Assembly: GCA_020722815.1 (NCBI GenBank)
Contig: DYKB01000021.1
Location: 1 to 64,000 of the forward strand
DNA from: Caldithrix sp.
Lineage (GTDB): Bacteria; Zhuqueibacterota; Zhuqueibacteria; Thermofontimicrobiales; Sulfurfontimicrobiaceae
Direction of reading: 5' to 3'
Length of the DNA: 64,000 bases
The notes under the pieces were generated by a model. The model had not been told where the DNA came from. It saw only the letters and a program-made list of their open reading frames with translations, and did no database searches. This document shows, piece by piece, positions 16,831 to 24,555 of this stretch (position 1 is the stretch's first letter; every line of letters starts with the position of its first letter). A program made the translations under genes and the position numbers.

Positions 16831-17091
16831 TTACGTGCTTATTTTTTGTTCGTATTCTGGAAAATACTTTTTAATGACCCGCAAATTAAATTGAGAAAGT
16901 ATGGATTCTTTGGGTTCTCTCTGCAATAAAAATTCAAAAGACTTTTTAATCAAATCTTCTTTGGTCGTTTTTCCAGCGGTTAAATTCTGGTAATAATCAT
17001 CATCCAGCGTCACTGTGTGTTCGGAACGACTGCTTTTTTCTTCTATTGTTACCAGAAATTCCGGATCGCTTATCTTTTTAACCGAAATCAT
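16831..17091 (-). CDS. Conserved hypothetical protein (about 86 aa)
   Basis: A small acidic/basic protein starting MISVKKISDPEFLVTIEEKS and ending with ESILSQFNLRVIKKYFPEYE. The pattern of an N-terminal beta-hairpin (FLVTIEEKSSRSEHTVTLDDDYY) and C-terminal helices is typical of a compact soluble domain. I chose ATG 17091 with AAGGA seven bases upstream; a TTG at 17121 would add ten residues. It sits between the ThrRS-editing protein and the sirtuin with gaps of about 40 and 7 bases, so co-expression is likely. Function unknown. Confidence 0.7.
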   Translation of the reverse strand: MISVKKISDPEFLVTIEEKSSRSEHTVTLDDDYYQNLTAGKTTKEDLIKKSFEFLLQREPKESILSQFNLRVIKKYFPEYEQKIST

Positions 17092-17128
17092 TCTAAAGTC
17101 CTTAATTTTTCTTGCGGTCAAAATTAAA

Positions 17129-17539
17129 TTATATATCCTTAAATAACCTGGCTAAAGGAGTTCCAGGTGCCTGGACATCCAGATCAAGGAAATAACCGAA
17201 CGGCGTTTGATAAACTTGGTAATTGGAGTTTTTGAGCCGCTGCTCCGAATTATCAAGCAGTTGTTTGGTAATTTCAGGTGAAGCCTTGCTCTCCGATAGA
17301 TGCGTGAAAGAATGCAGTACGATTTTTTCCGTGTTGTTTTTTCGGGCGGCCCATTTTAAATTTTTAATCAGCTTCGTTTCGACATCGGAACGATTCGCTT
17401 CATCTTTTTCTTCTACATGAATAAAGCCAACCACGGCCTTTTCAATGGTATTTTGCTCATTTTTTTCTGAGACAGAATCAAGGCTTTTCAAGCTGGTTTG
17501 ATAGGCAAATTTTTCTGCATAGATCATCAATAGTTTCAT
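17129..17539 (-). CDS. Stand-alone threonyl-tRNA synthetase editing domain
   Basis: A 136-residue protein resembling the archaeal-type ThrRS editing domain (PF08915), which has the D-aminoacyl-tRNA deacylase fold and removes serine from mischarged tRNA(Thr). Matching features are the N-terminal KLLMIYAEKFAYQT, the AVVGFIHVEEKDE strand, the KIVLHSFTHLSESKASPE segment (like YPYAHLSxxLAxP) and TPFGYFLDLDVQAPGTPLARL at the end (like PFGWYKxFxLxxKGHPLAE). No catalytic synthetase domain is attached. Its ATG overlaps the stop of the decayed zinc-ribbon gene. Editing in trans, or a metabolic deacylase role, are both possible. Confidence 0.75.
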   Translation of the reverse strand: MKLLMIYAEKFAYQTSLKSLDSVSEKNEQNTIEKAVVGFIHVEEKDEANRSDVETKLIKNLKWAARKNNTEKIVLHSFTHLSESKASPEITKQLLDNSEQRLKNSNYQVYQTPFGYFLDLDVQAPGTPLARLFKDI

Positions 17540-17704
17540 TGTTCACGCTTTCGTGTTACAGTTCCCGAAAAATCATAAGCATGTTGCTTCATTTTAATCC
17601 ACTTCCCTTCATCAATCCCGATTCAATTGCCGCATTGGCATTTGATGTTATTTCCGTCTCGGATGCTAAAGTCTTCGATTATTCTGTTTTTCCAGCAGTG
17701 CCAT
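17536..17704 (-). pseudogene. Decayed small zinc-ribbon-like gene
   Basis: From ATG 17702-17704 the minus strand reads MALLEKQNNRRL, then a frame change leads to EDFSIRDGNNIKCQCGN, an in-frame TGA, and IGIDEGKWIKMKQHAYDFSG ending TVTRKREQ with its stop overlapping the next start (CAATGA). The CxC pair, followed by a Gly-rich and basic tail, suggests a small metal-binding protein. Both a frameshift and a nonsense codon are needed to explain it, so it is probably dead. The ATGA overlap shows it was translationally coupled to the ThrRS-editing gene. Confidence 0.5.
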
Positions 17705-17731
17705 AATCGCCCTTTTCCAATTTTTTGATAT

Positions 17732-18100
17732 TTAAAGATTTTCGTTTTGCACCTGGTACATTTTATCGTTATCATGGCTGAATTCAACCAAAGCCTGTTC
17801 AATGTTTCCTTTTTTGAAAATAAGCTGCATTCCTCTTGCTTGCAGCCGGGTGATGCCTTTTTTCCCGATATGCGCTGAAATAATCACGGGGCAATCGTGA
17901 ATCAAATCATAGACATCCAGCGTTTTCAAATGCTGCATCGTTGCTGCGTAGGGATTATTTCTTTTTTCGATGAGCTTGAATGTCGCTCTGTTTTCAATTT
18001 CATAAATATACAGATATTTTGCCATGCCCAGCATTTTCGGAAAAATATTGATTCCATCATCGGTAGGGATGGCTATTTTGAATCGTATTTCCTCATCCAT
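17732..18100 (-). CDS. NifX/dinitrogenase cofactor-type protein
   Basis: A 122-residue member of the NifB/NifX-like fold (PF02579). Visible are KIAIPTDDGINIFPKMLGMAK (the first strand and loop), YLYIYEIENRATFKLIEKR, and CPVIISAHIGKKGITRLQARG (the VI.g.iG..a...L..G pattern). A C-terminal acidic tail follows. It overlaps the methyltransferase gene by eight bases, so it is in the MFS-methyltransferase operon. No nitrogenase gene is near, so a general metal or cluster carrier role is more likely than nitrogen fixation. Confidence 0.75.
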   Translation of the reverse strand: MDEEIRFKIAIPTDDGINIFPKMLGMAKYLYIYEIENRATFKLIEKRNNPYAATMQHLKTLDVYDLIHDCPVIISAHIGKKGITRLQARGMQLIFKKGNIEQALVEFSHDNDKMYQVQNENL

Positions 18101-18776
18101 TGCTATTGCTCTTTTTAGCTTTCAGCAATCTGATATATTTCTTAAGGAAAAAAATCTCTTCGAACTCGGTAAATTGATAGCTATTCAGGATCTGTTTCCA
18201 ATCCCTTGCGATAAAATCAAATGCATATTTGCATTCAACCTTTTTAAAAACAAAGCGATACAACGACGGCATGGCGTTCAGATCAAACTCGGCAAAATCG
18301 AGTATCGAAAATGTGCCGCCAGGTTTTAAATGCGCAAAAATATTTTTCAAAACCGTTTGACGCACTTCATGCGGGAAACCATGAATCACAAAGCTGATAA
18401 ATATTTTATCGAATTGTTCAGCGGACGAAAATGGCAGATCAATTCTTTGTTTGATAAATTTAATATGCGGGTACTTGGCGCATTTTTTATTGAATTGCTG
18501 CTCCATAATCGACGAGACATCCATGCCGATGATTTTTCCATTATCATTCAGATATTTTGCCATGAGGCAGGCATTGCGCCCTGTACCGCAGCCCAAATCG
18601 AGAATTTTATCATTCGGTTTTATATCCATCGACTTGATTGCCTGATGAATAAATCCCCGATAAAGACCAAACGAAGCGATGTTCAGTACCTGATCATAAT
18701 TTTTTGCTGTAAATGGACTTAATTCAACTCCCGAATCCGGATAGATTTTGTCTGTTTTTGAATTCATTTTTGACAC
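18093..18776 (-). CDS. Class I SAM-dependent methyltransferase (UbiE/MenG-like)
   Basis: A 227-residue Rossmann-fold methyltransferase. Motif I is ILDLGCGTGRNA at about 58-69, the acidic end of strand 2 is IIGMDVS, and FDKIFISFVIHGF fits motif II, with LKPGGTFSILDFAEFD as motif III. The pattern is close to UbiE/MenG quinone methyltransferases, but the substrate cannot be assigned. It overlaps the MFS gene by 13 bases and the NifX-like gene by 8, a tight operon. The transporter neighbour could export or import its substrate or product. Confidence 0.85.
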   Translation of the reverse strand: MSKMNSKTDKIYPDSGVELSPFTAKNYDQVLNIASFGLYRGFIHQAIKSMDIKPNDKILDLGCGTGRNACLMAKYLNDNGKIIGMDVSSIMEQQFNKKCAKYPHIKFIKQRIDLPFSSAEQFDKIFISFVIHGFPHEVRQTVLKNIFAHLKPGGTFSILDFAEFDLNAMPSLYRFVFKKVECKYAFDFIARDWKQILNSYQFTEFEEIFFLKKYIRLLKAKKSNSNG

Positions 18777-19984
18777 TCAATTTTATAGATGAAGTAGAAC
18801 GATATAGAAATTATCACGATGAATAAAATAAAAAACTTGGTGAAGCTAAATGCCGAAATTATCCAGCCGCCTAAAAATGGAAATATAGCCGGAACAATAT
18901 TGCCTGCGCCTGTCAAACCAGTGTAAAGTGCGCGATTTTCATGGGTGGTGACTTCTAACAGGATTCCGTTGATTGAGACGGTGTGAAACGTAAAAAGCAT
19001 TCCAGCCAACAAGAAGATATAAGGAAAAAGTATTGCCCCTGGCCATATTAACATTAAAAACGGAATGAAGATGCCAAGCCCGGAAGCCGTGAGCATCATA
19101 TAATGGTATTTTATTTTCGTTGAAAAATAAAATAGTGCACTGCCGACTAAAACACCGCCAATTACCTTAAAAAGCAAAAAATTACCAACATCCTGATTCC
19201 CCGCAGCAAAAGTTTTTCTGGCATACAGAATCAAAAAAGGCATTAAGGCCAAAGAAATTCCCTGCGTATTGATCAAAAACAGATAATTTTTCAATTTTTT
19301 ATTGGTTAAAATTTCCTGCGTAATGATTTTTATAAAATTTTTTATTCCTCCAATTTTGTGATTTAACCTGGGGATCTCCTGGATTTTCCAGAATCCCAGC
19401 GAAGCGGTTCCCAATAAGACCACCGCAATGCTGAAAAGCGTGGTATAATTCATGGGATAAACATAAGTTATTAATACTTTCTTTGCCAGAAAAGCAGAAA
19501 AAAAGACAAAAATATTCGATAGAACATGATTGATGGCAAAGAATGCTTTCCTTTTATGTTCCAGCACTGATTTTCCCAGAATATCAACATAATTGATATT
19601 GTTAAACGAACCGCTAAATGAGAACATTGAAATCAGGATGAAAATAGTCAAAATGATAAAATCACCCTTTAAAGAACCAGAGAAATAAAACAACAGCGCT
19701 ATTCCGGCCAAGGAGAGAATCCGAACATTGATACCACCCAGCAAATAACCTTTTTTGGAAGGTTGATTGGCCAAAAAGGGGGCAAAAAATAGCTGCGCAA
19801 ATCGTGATCCGCCCACCATAATGGCGGTTAATCCACCAAGCTCAAATGGACTGGCACCAGCATCCACCATCATGGCGGGGATAATGGTATCCATATCCAT
19901 GAAATTTATCGTCAGTGCCAGAAATACAGCATGCCATAAAAAGGCGTAATAGTTATTTTTTGAGATTTGTTCGGTTAATTCCAT
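18764..19984 (-). CDS. Major facilitator superfamily transporter
   Basis: A 406-residue inner-membrane transporter with about 12 helices. The first helix region has HAVFLALTINFMDMDTIIP and the A-motif-like loop is FLANQPSKKGYLLGG. It resembles poorly characterised MFS proteins of anaerobes; the cargo is unknown. The start may be ATG 19990 or 19984; neither has a strong ribosome-binding site. It is the first gene of the overlapping run MFS, methyltransferase, NifX-like. Confidence 0.85.
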   Translation of the reverse strand: MELTEQISKNNYYAFLWHAVFLALTINFMDMDTIIPAMMVDAGASPFELGGLTAIMVGGSRFAQLFFAPFLANQPSKKGYLLGGINVRILSLAGIALLFYFSGSLKGDFIILTIFILISMFSFSGSFNNINYVDILGKSVLEHKRKAFFAINHVLSNIFVFFSAFLAKKVLITYVYPMNYTTLFSIAVVLLGTASLGFWKIQEIPRLNHKIGGIKNFIKIITQEILTNKKLKNYLFLINTQGISLALMPFLILYARKTFAAGNQDVGNFLLFKVIGGVLVGSALFYFSTKIKYHYMMLTASGLGIFIPFLMLIWPGAILFPYIFLLAGMLFTFHTVSINGILLEVTTHENRALYTGLTGAGNIVPAIFPFLGGWIISAFSFTKFFILFIVIISISFYFIYKIECQK

Positions 19985-20193
19985 CGCCATTAACGAATCT
20001 GATAGTATGTTCTAAAATATACTCATAAATTTTAAAGAAATGTATGACCAATTAATGGAATTTATTGCAATTTAAAAATAAAATCGCATCCAGATCTCCA
20101 CTTTCCTTTCAAATTGTTTACTACCATATTCGGCATCATTGCCACCAAAAAATAAAAACGGCCACAACAACAGCTCAAAAATTGTATTTTTTT

Positions 20194-20370
20194 TTATCGA
20201 CCCACTTTTTTGAGAATTTCATTGGCCTGACTATCATTAACGTTCGGTGACAGTCCCCGGATGAGGGCTTATCCAGACAACCAATCAGATTTAACAAGGT
20301 TGTCTTACCACTCCCGGAGGGACCAACAAATGATACATTTGACGAGACATTAAATTGTGATTGAAAAGCA
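20194..20370 (-). pseudogene. ABC transporter ATP-binding gene fragment
   Basis: On the minus strand the frame [20 protein letters not shown] continues [18 protein letters not shown]. It holds an intact Walker A (GPSGSGKTT, about 20298-20324) and the following LolD/MacB-like helix, then drifts; a second frame reads [14 protein letters not shown] and stops at 20194. Only about 50 of about 220 residues are left, with no Walker B or signature motif. It is the relic of an ABC ATPase next to the thioredoxin gene. Confidence 0.65.
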
Positions 20371-20375
20371 AATTT

Positions 20376-20906
20376 TTATAATGCTTTCCATAATTGAGAT
20401 AATTTTTCATTCGCTTTCTTTATTTCATCAACAACCCCTAAAATGCTTTCATAAATAGGATTGTTTTTTTCTTGATTTACACTTTCAAGCCACCGCCTGT
20501 ATTTATTGTCATCCAACTTGTTGTGCTCAATCCATGAAGCCAGGATAACCTTAAGTCGACCTTTTTCATCGGTAGGGAATCTCTGGATAATTTCAGCTAC
20601 TTTTGACCGAATTACCTGTTCAGGGACAGCACCAAGCAATTCATCGACTCTTTCGCCGTTGGCAAAGAATAATTGCATTGGTATGCTCATAATCTGATAC
20701 TTTCGGGCTATTTCGGTATTTTCATCGACATTGATCTTGCAGAATTTAAAATTTTCATATTCTTTGGCAAGCTTGTCATAGATGGGAGCAACCCTCAGAC
20801 AAGGACCGCACCACGGCGCCCAGAAATCCACTTCAACAGGTATCTCTGAATTCAACACTTCCGCTTCAAAAGTTTGGTCCGTTATTTCAAAAACTTTACG
20901 CATCAT
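20376..20906 (-). CDS. Thioredoxin with C-terminal helical extension
   Basis: A 176-residue cytoplasmic thioredoxin-fold protein. The active site is W32-C33-G-P-C36 in VDFWAPWCGPC, and the cis-proline is in MSIPMQLFF. Residues 1-105 form the thioredoxin; residues about 106-176 are a helical extension (FPTDEKGRLKVILASWIEH and KANEKLSQLWKAL) not found in classical thioredoxins and possibly a partner-binding arm. GAAAGGGTGA precedes tandem ATGs (20906, 20903). It follows the MIP18-family gene by 12 bases, suggesting joint work on Fe-S or thiol chemistry. Confidence 0.88.
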   Translation of the reverse strand: MMRKVFEITDQTFEAEVLNSEIPVEVDFWAPWCGPCLRVAPIYDKLAKEYENFKFCKINVDENTEIARKYQIMSIPMQLFFANGERVDELLGAVPEQVIRSKVAEIIQRFPTDEKGRLKVILASWIEHNKLDDNKYRRWLESVNQEKNNPIYESILGVVDEIKKANEKLSQLWKAL

Positions 20907-20918
20907 TTCACCCTTTCA

Positions 20919-21230
20919 TTAAGCAACATGTTTCCAGTATTTTTTTTCTAGTTCTAAAAATTTTTTTAGTTCTTCTTTATTCATCACATCGGTTTGGATT
21001 TCAACTTCGGCATTAACCTCTTCGACAGACTCTTTCAGACTATCGACCAGATACTCTTTCATTGAGACGGGGACTTCAGCAAAAGGCAGCACTAATGTAA
21101 TGATAATCCTGCCGGGTTTAATTTCAATATTTTTTACAATGCCAAGATCAACCAGACTACACTGAATCATTGGATGCATGACATTGCCAATCTCCCGGCG
21201 AATGTAATTTTCAGAAAAATTATGAGTCAT
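20919..21230 (-). CDS. MIP18/DUF59-family metal-sulfur cluster assembly protein
   Basis: A 103-residue protein of the MIP18 (DUF59, PaaD/SufT-like) family, which helps deliver Fe-S clusters. The family segment NVMHPMIQCSLVDLGIVKNI corresponds to the usual DPExxxSIVDLGLVYxI, though the DPE is replaced by HPM. The strand pattern RIIITLVLPFAEVP and the C-terminal helix (KKFLELEKKYW) follow. ATG 21230 (MTHNF) is preferred because GGAG is six bases upstream; ATG 21242 is the alternative. It is the first gene of a two-gene unit with the thioredoxin. Confidence 0.78.
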   Translation of the reverse strand: MTHNFSENYIRREIGNVMHPMIQCSLVDLGIVKNIEIKPGRIIITLVLPFAEVPVSMKEYLVDSLKESVEEVNAEVEIQTDVMNKEELKKFLELEKKYWKHVA

Positions 21231-21989
21231 TGTTCTCTCCATCCTTTCTATTTATTTTGAAGAATAAATTTTTTCACCAGCGCTTACGGCCACTTTATTC
21301 CATTTTTCAAAATCTAATTTCATAATTTTGCTTCTCATTATAGAATATGAGTTTGATGATCGATAAAACAATTTATTAATCTGTGGACATCCGGTACCGC
21401 TAAATTATTTCACTCAGGTTGCCAGATGATGAACAATGTGCCAATCGAGTTAAAAGCTGAAAATCGTATTTCAGGCCTGTGTGCCTTGCATACGGAAAAT
21501 TGAGTCCGAAGTCATTCGCCACAATTCGCTGAAACACCTCCTATTATATTTCGTACCTTTGTGCTCGTACATCACGATTACGATAAATGAGTTTTCTTTA
21601 TTTTTTACGTATTCAAAAATTAAATGGTATAAAATATCGGTGGCCTTCCTGAAATTATCTTGATTTATTGGGAAGACCACCGCACTCCTCCAGTGCTTTT
21701 TTGCGGTAATTTATTCTATCTTTGTTAGATCGGCCTTTTAAAATTCTGATTTTATTTTTAATTTTTATTTACGACCATACCCTTTTCTAGCGGGCGGAAG
21801 ATGTCCCTTCATTTTAGCATTTTTTCTTCAGCAGGAGGGGAACTAACAAATCTCTCTTGCTTTGGGAGAAGGTGTCTGTCGCTCAAATCATTTATAATGA
21901 ACCCGAATAAATCAACTAAAAAATACTATAGCGAATGATTTTGTTAAAATTAATCTGGATTCCATTCGCGAAAAAAAATAGTTTACTTA
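21231..21989. other. Non-coding stretch
   Basis: No supported gene. A 28-codon minus-strand frame (21252-21338, MRSKIMKLDFEKWNKVAV then AGEKIYSSK) looks protein-like but lacks a ribosome-binding site and may be a gene relic. Confidence 0.35.
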
Positions 21990-23042
21990 TTATTTTTTAT
22001 ATGGTAAGGCCAGCCGATTGATTTGCGCTTTTGTCAAAGGTTCGCCATAACACACATTTTGATAGTGAACGGGTTTATTGTTTTTCAGAACGACCCAATT
22101 ATCTCCTGATTTATCCAGAAACAGCCAATCCATTTGATCCGCAACAATCGGAATAACCACCTGTTTAGCAATAAATTTTCCATTCTGAAAGTCCATCGGA
22201 ACAATTTTTTTCCCCTCTTTTAATTTTTTGGCCTCTTCTGTACCATGACATTCGGCACACTGTCGGGCAGGAGCCTGAACCGAATGCGTGAAATAAGGCG
22301 CATAGGCAACAAATTTTTCCCCTTTATAGACCAGGGATTGTAAGTTTGCGGTGGTGACTTTTCCATTGTAATTAATTAAAAAAACATTCGCCGGCAACGC
22401 AATCGAGTTCCCCTTTCGGGTTCCTGTTGCTAAAAATCGGTCAAAATGGCAATTCATACAGGTTGTTGTATATTTAACATGGCAGGCATTACAATCTAAT
22501 TTTCCTTTATGCACCGTATGGGCACGCAGCGTGGAATCTACCGCGTGGCAATCCTGGCAGGCTGGCTTAGGATTGGTGATATCTCGCATGGAAGCATAAA
22601 ATATTCCATCCCCGTGGGAATCTTGTTTTTGGTGACAGTCGGTACAAACCATGCCGTTAGCAAAATGAACATCGAGCAGGTTGAATTGCTTGCCAAAATT
22701 CATGGTCATTGCCTCCCGACTGTGGCAGGCGAGACAAACATCCTGATTTTTGGCAGCAGTGACTGAATACGAAAAGACTGAATCTTTTTTGTCATCATGA
22801 CACTGATCACAACTCCCAATATGGCAGGTATTACAGTCCAACTCGGTATAAGGGATATTGGTAATATTCTTAAATCCACCATGCTCTTCATACCAATAAC
22901 GCATTCCCTCGGTGGTATAATGAAGACTTTTGTTAAAAAATGAATCCTGACTGATGCTCGAGGGCACTGGAATCAGCATAAAAAAACTTAAAGAAATTAA
23001 AAAAAGAATTGTTCTTGCAAAAAGTTTTTTTAAAAGATTCAT
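21990..23042 (-). CDS. Exported octahaem c-type cytochrome
   Basis: A 350-residue periplasmic or surface electron carrier. After an N-terminal signal (about 1-31, LFARTILFLISLSFFML) there are eight CxxCH haem-binding motifs: CNTCH, CDQCH, CLACH, CTDCH, CQDCH, CNACH, CMNCH and CAECH. The first seven are within about 160 residues and the eighth stands apart at about residue 250; the haem-free C-terminal part reads QMDWLFLDKSGDNWVVL. I cannot match it to a named octahaem reductase. It stands alone, so it may pass electrons to or from another chain, as in extracellular electron transfer or respiration. Confidence 0.9.
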   Translation of the reverse strand: MNLLKKLFARTILFLISLSFFMLIPVPSSISQDSFFNKSLHYTTEGMRYWYEEHGGFKNITNIPYTELDCNTCHIGSCDQCHDDKKDSVFSYSVTAAKNQDVCLACHSREAMTMNFGKQFNLLDVHFANGMVCTDCHQKQDSHGDGIFYASMRDITNPKPACQDCHAVDSTLRAHTVHKGKLDCNACHVKYTTTCMNCHFDRFLATGTRKGNSIALPANVFLINYNGKVTTANLQSLVYKGEKFVAYAPYFTHSVQAPARQCAECHGTEEAKKLKEGKKIVPMDFQNGKFIAKQVVIPIVADQMDWLFLDKSGDNWVVLKNNKPVHYQNVCYGEPLTKAQINRLALPYKK

Positions 23043-23338
23043 AAATCCTCCTTATACTTGATTAATTAGAATTAATACCTGTGAGTAACGAATGAGACCG
23101 TTCTGAATTTTGACTATTATTGGTAATGCCAAGCTAATAATAAAGATATATTTTATTTTTTTCTCATATTTTTAAAATAAGCTTCCCTCAATTTATCTCA
23201 TTTTTATAAATTACCCTTTTGTAATTCTAACTGAAATGAGGAGTTTTGTAAGTCATTAAAAAGTATAAATCCTTCACTTCGCTCTGCTAAAAACAATAAA
23301 AATATTTTTTTAGGAAGAACTCAAAAGCCTGGATAGAA
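23043..23338. other. Intergenic stretch
   Basis: AT-rich sequence upstream of the cytochrome and downstream of deformylase; I see nothing specific in it. Confidence 0.4.
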
Positions 23339-23809
23339 TTATAATGCAACATCCACTGAGCTATCGTTATATCGTTCCCCCTTTGAATTGATTAAAATAC
23401 CATCGAGGTGATCAATTTCATGCTGAAATACCCGCGCCAGTAAATTATTTGCCAAAATGGATATTTCTTTACCCTCAGAGTTCAAACCCTTTACCATTAT
23501 TTTTTTCATCCGGCTGATAACATATAATTCATTTGGAATACTCAGGCAGCCTTCAACATCAAAATCTTGGGTCTCATCTTGCCAGGTAATTTGCGGATTC
23601 ACAACTTTGAATAATTGATCATTCAACCTGACGGTAATCAATCGTTGCGAAATCCCAACTTGTGGGGCTGCCAATCCAATACCATTGTGAGTTACCATGA
23701 CGTTGATCATCTCCTCCAGTATGTCCTGAATCGTTTGATCGATTTTCAGAACCGGTTGAGATTTTGTCAGGAGTACCGGATGAGGATAAATTTTAATTTT
23801 CTTGTTCAT
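23339..23809 (-). CDS. def: Peptide deformylase
   Basis: Removes the N-formyl group from nascent proteins using a metal centre. The three signature motifs are complete: GIGLAAPQVG, EGCLSIP and HEIDHLDG (the Cys and two His metal ligands and the catalytic Glu). The 156 residues from ATG 23809 (MNKKIKIYPHP) are normal for the family; an upstream in-frame ATG at 23842 would add an unusual hydrophobic leader. It is not next to fmt, the common partner. Confidence 0.94.
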   Translation of the reverse strand: MNKKIKIYPHPVLLTKSQPVLKIDQTIQDILEEMINVMVTHNGIGLAAPQVGISQRLITVRLNDQLFKVVNPQITWQDETQDFDVEGCLSIPNELYVISRMKKIMVKGLNSEGKEISILANNLLARVFQHEIDHLDGILINSKGERYNDSSVDVAL

Positions 23810-23842
23810 AATAAAATATTTAAATAATAAAAATTTAAACAT

Positions 23843-24234
23843 TAAATTGCCCGGTGCACCAGAAGCTGGCAGGAACTCCGAAATTTGTCATGACGAGGCG
23901 TTTTCTTCGGATGCCCGCTGGGCAAGTTTACAGAAGCCTGCTTTTTAGGCTCGCAATCACCCCTTATAAACCAATGGTGATTACTTCGTCATAAAACCTG
24001 AGAGCGCTTTCTAAGGAAACGCATTTCGCAATGACAGCCGCAAAGTAGTTTTCGGACACCCTCTTGAGCACGCGGCAATTCAAAAAACTGAAAATTACAT
24101 TGGATTGAATGCTACGGAGCCACTGGGTGAATTGACATATTAAAAGCTACCTCCAAATTTTTACTTTATTTATATTCAATAAACTAATAAAATTAATTTA
24201 AACCAGGCGTCCATAACAACATTAAACTTTAATA
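23843..24234. other. Non-coding stretch with decayed repeat B
   Basis: Contains the degenerate inverted repeat at 23885-24037 and no supported gene. Confidence 0.45.
23885..24037. repeat. Degenerate relative of hairpin repeat B
   Basis: It starts TTGTCATGACGAGGCG and ends CGCATTTCGCAATGACAG, matching the termini of the 2532-2625 hairpin with several changes and a longer centre (GGTGATTACTTCGTC echoes GAGATTGCTTCGTCG). This supports repeat B being a family in the genome. Confidence 0.5.
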
Positions 24235-24555
24235 TTATTTTTGTGACTGCAAGTATTTCTCGACAACTTCTTTGACTGTACCACCACTTGCGGTTACGAT
24301 TTTGATTCCTGCTGCTTCCAGTGCCTGCCGGGCATTGGTACCGACATTTCCGGTGATTAATACTTCAGCATTATTTTTGGCAATTTCCCGCGCCGCCGAC
24401 GGTCCAGCACCACCTGAAACCATTGCACTGGGATTGGAAACAGCAACAAAACGCATTGTTTCTGAATCAACAATTACAAAATAGGCACATCTTCCAAATC
24501 GTTCATCCATCTGGGCGTTTAACGCTCCACCTTTTGCTGTCACAGCTATTTTCAT
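24235..24555 (-). CDS. NifX/NifB-type dinitrogenase cofactor domain protein
   Basis: A 106-residue protein of the classic small NifX-like type (similar to the archaeal MTH1175 group). Visible are MKIAVTAKGGALNAQMDERFGRC (the strand, DxRFGRC loop and Cys), FVIVDSETM, the Gly-rich SGGAGPSAAREIA loop and VLITGNVGTNARQALEAAG. It may bind a metal or Fe-S cluster. It is one of three such proteins in the window and the most canonical. No nitrogenase genes accompany it. Confidence 0.9.
   Translation of the reverse strand: MKIAVTAKGGALNAQMDERFGRCAYFVIVDSETMRFVAVSNPSAMVSGGAGPSAAREIAKNNAEVLITGNVGTNARQALEAAGIKIVTASGGTVKEVVEKYLQSQK

Noticed and set aside
14800-17704. Programmed readthrough or selenocysteine for all in-frame stops.
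   Set aside because: The stops are of two kinds (TAA and TGA), one gene also has a frameshift, and the ferredoxin has further losses, so decay explains all of them together.
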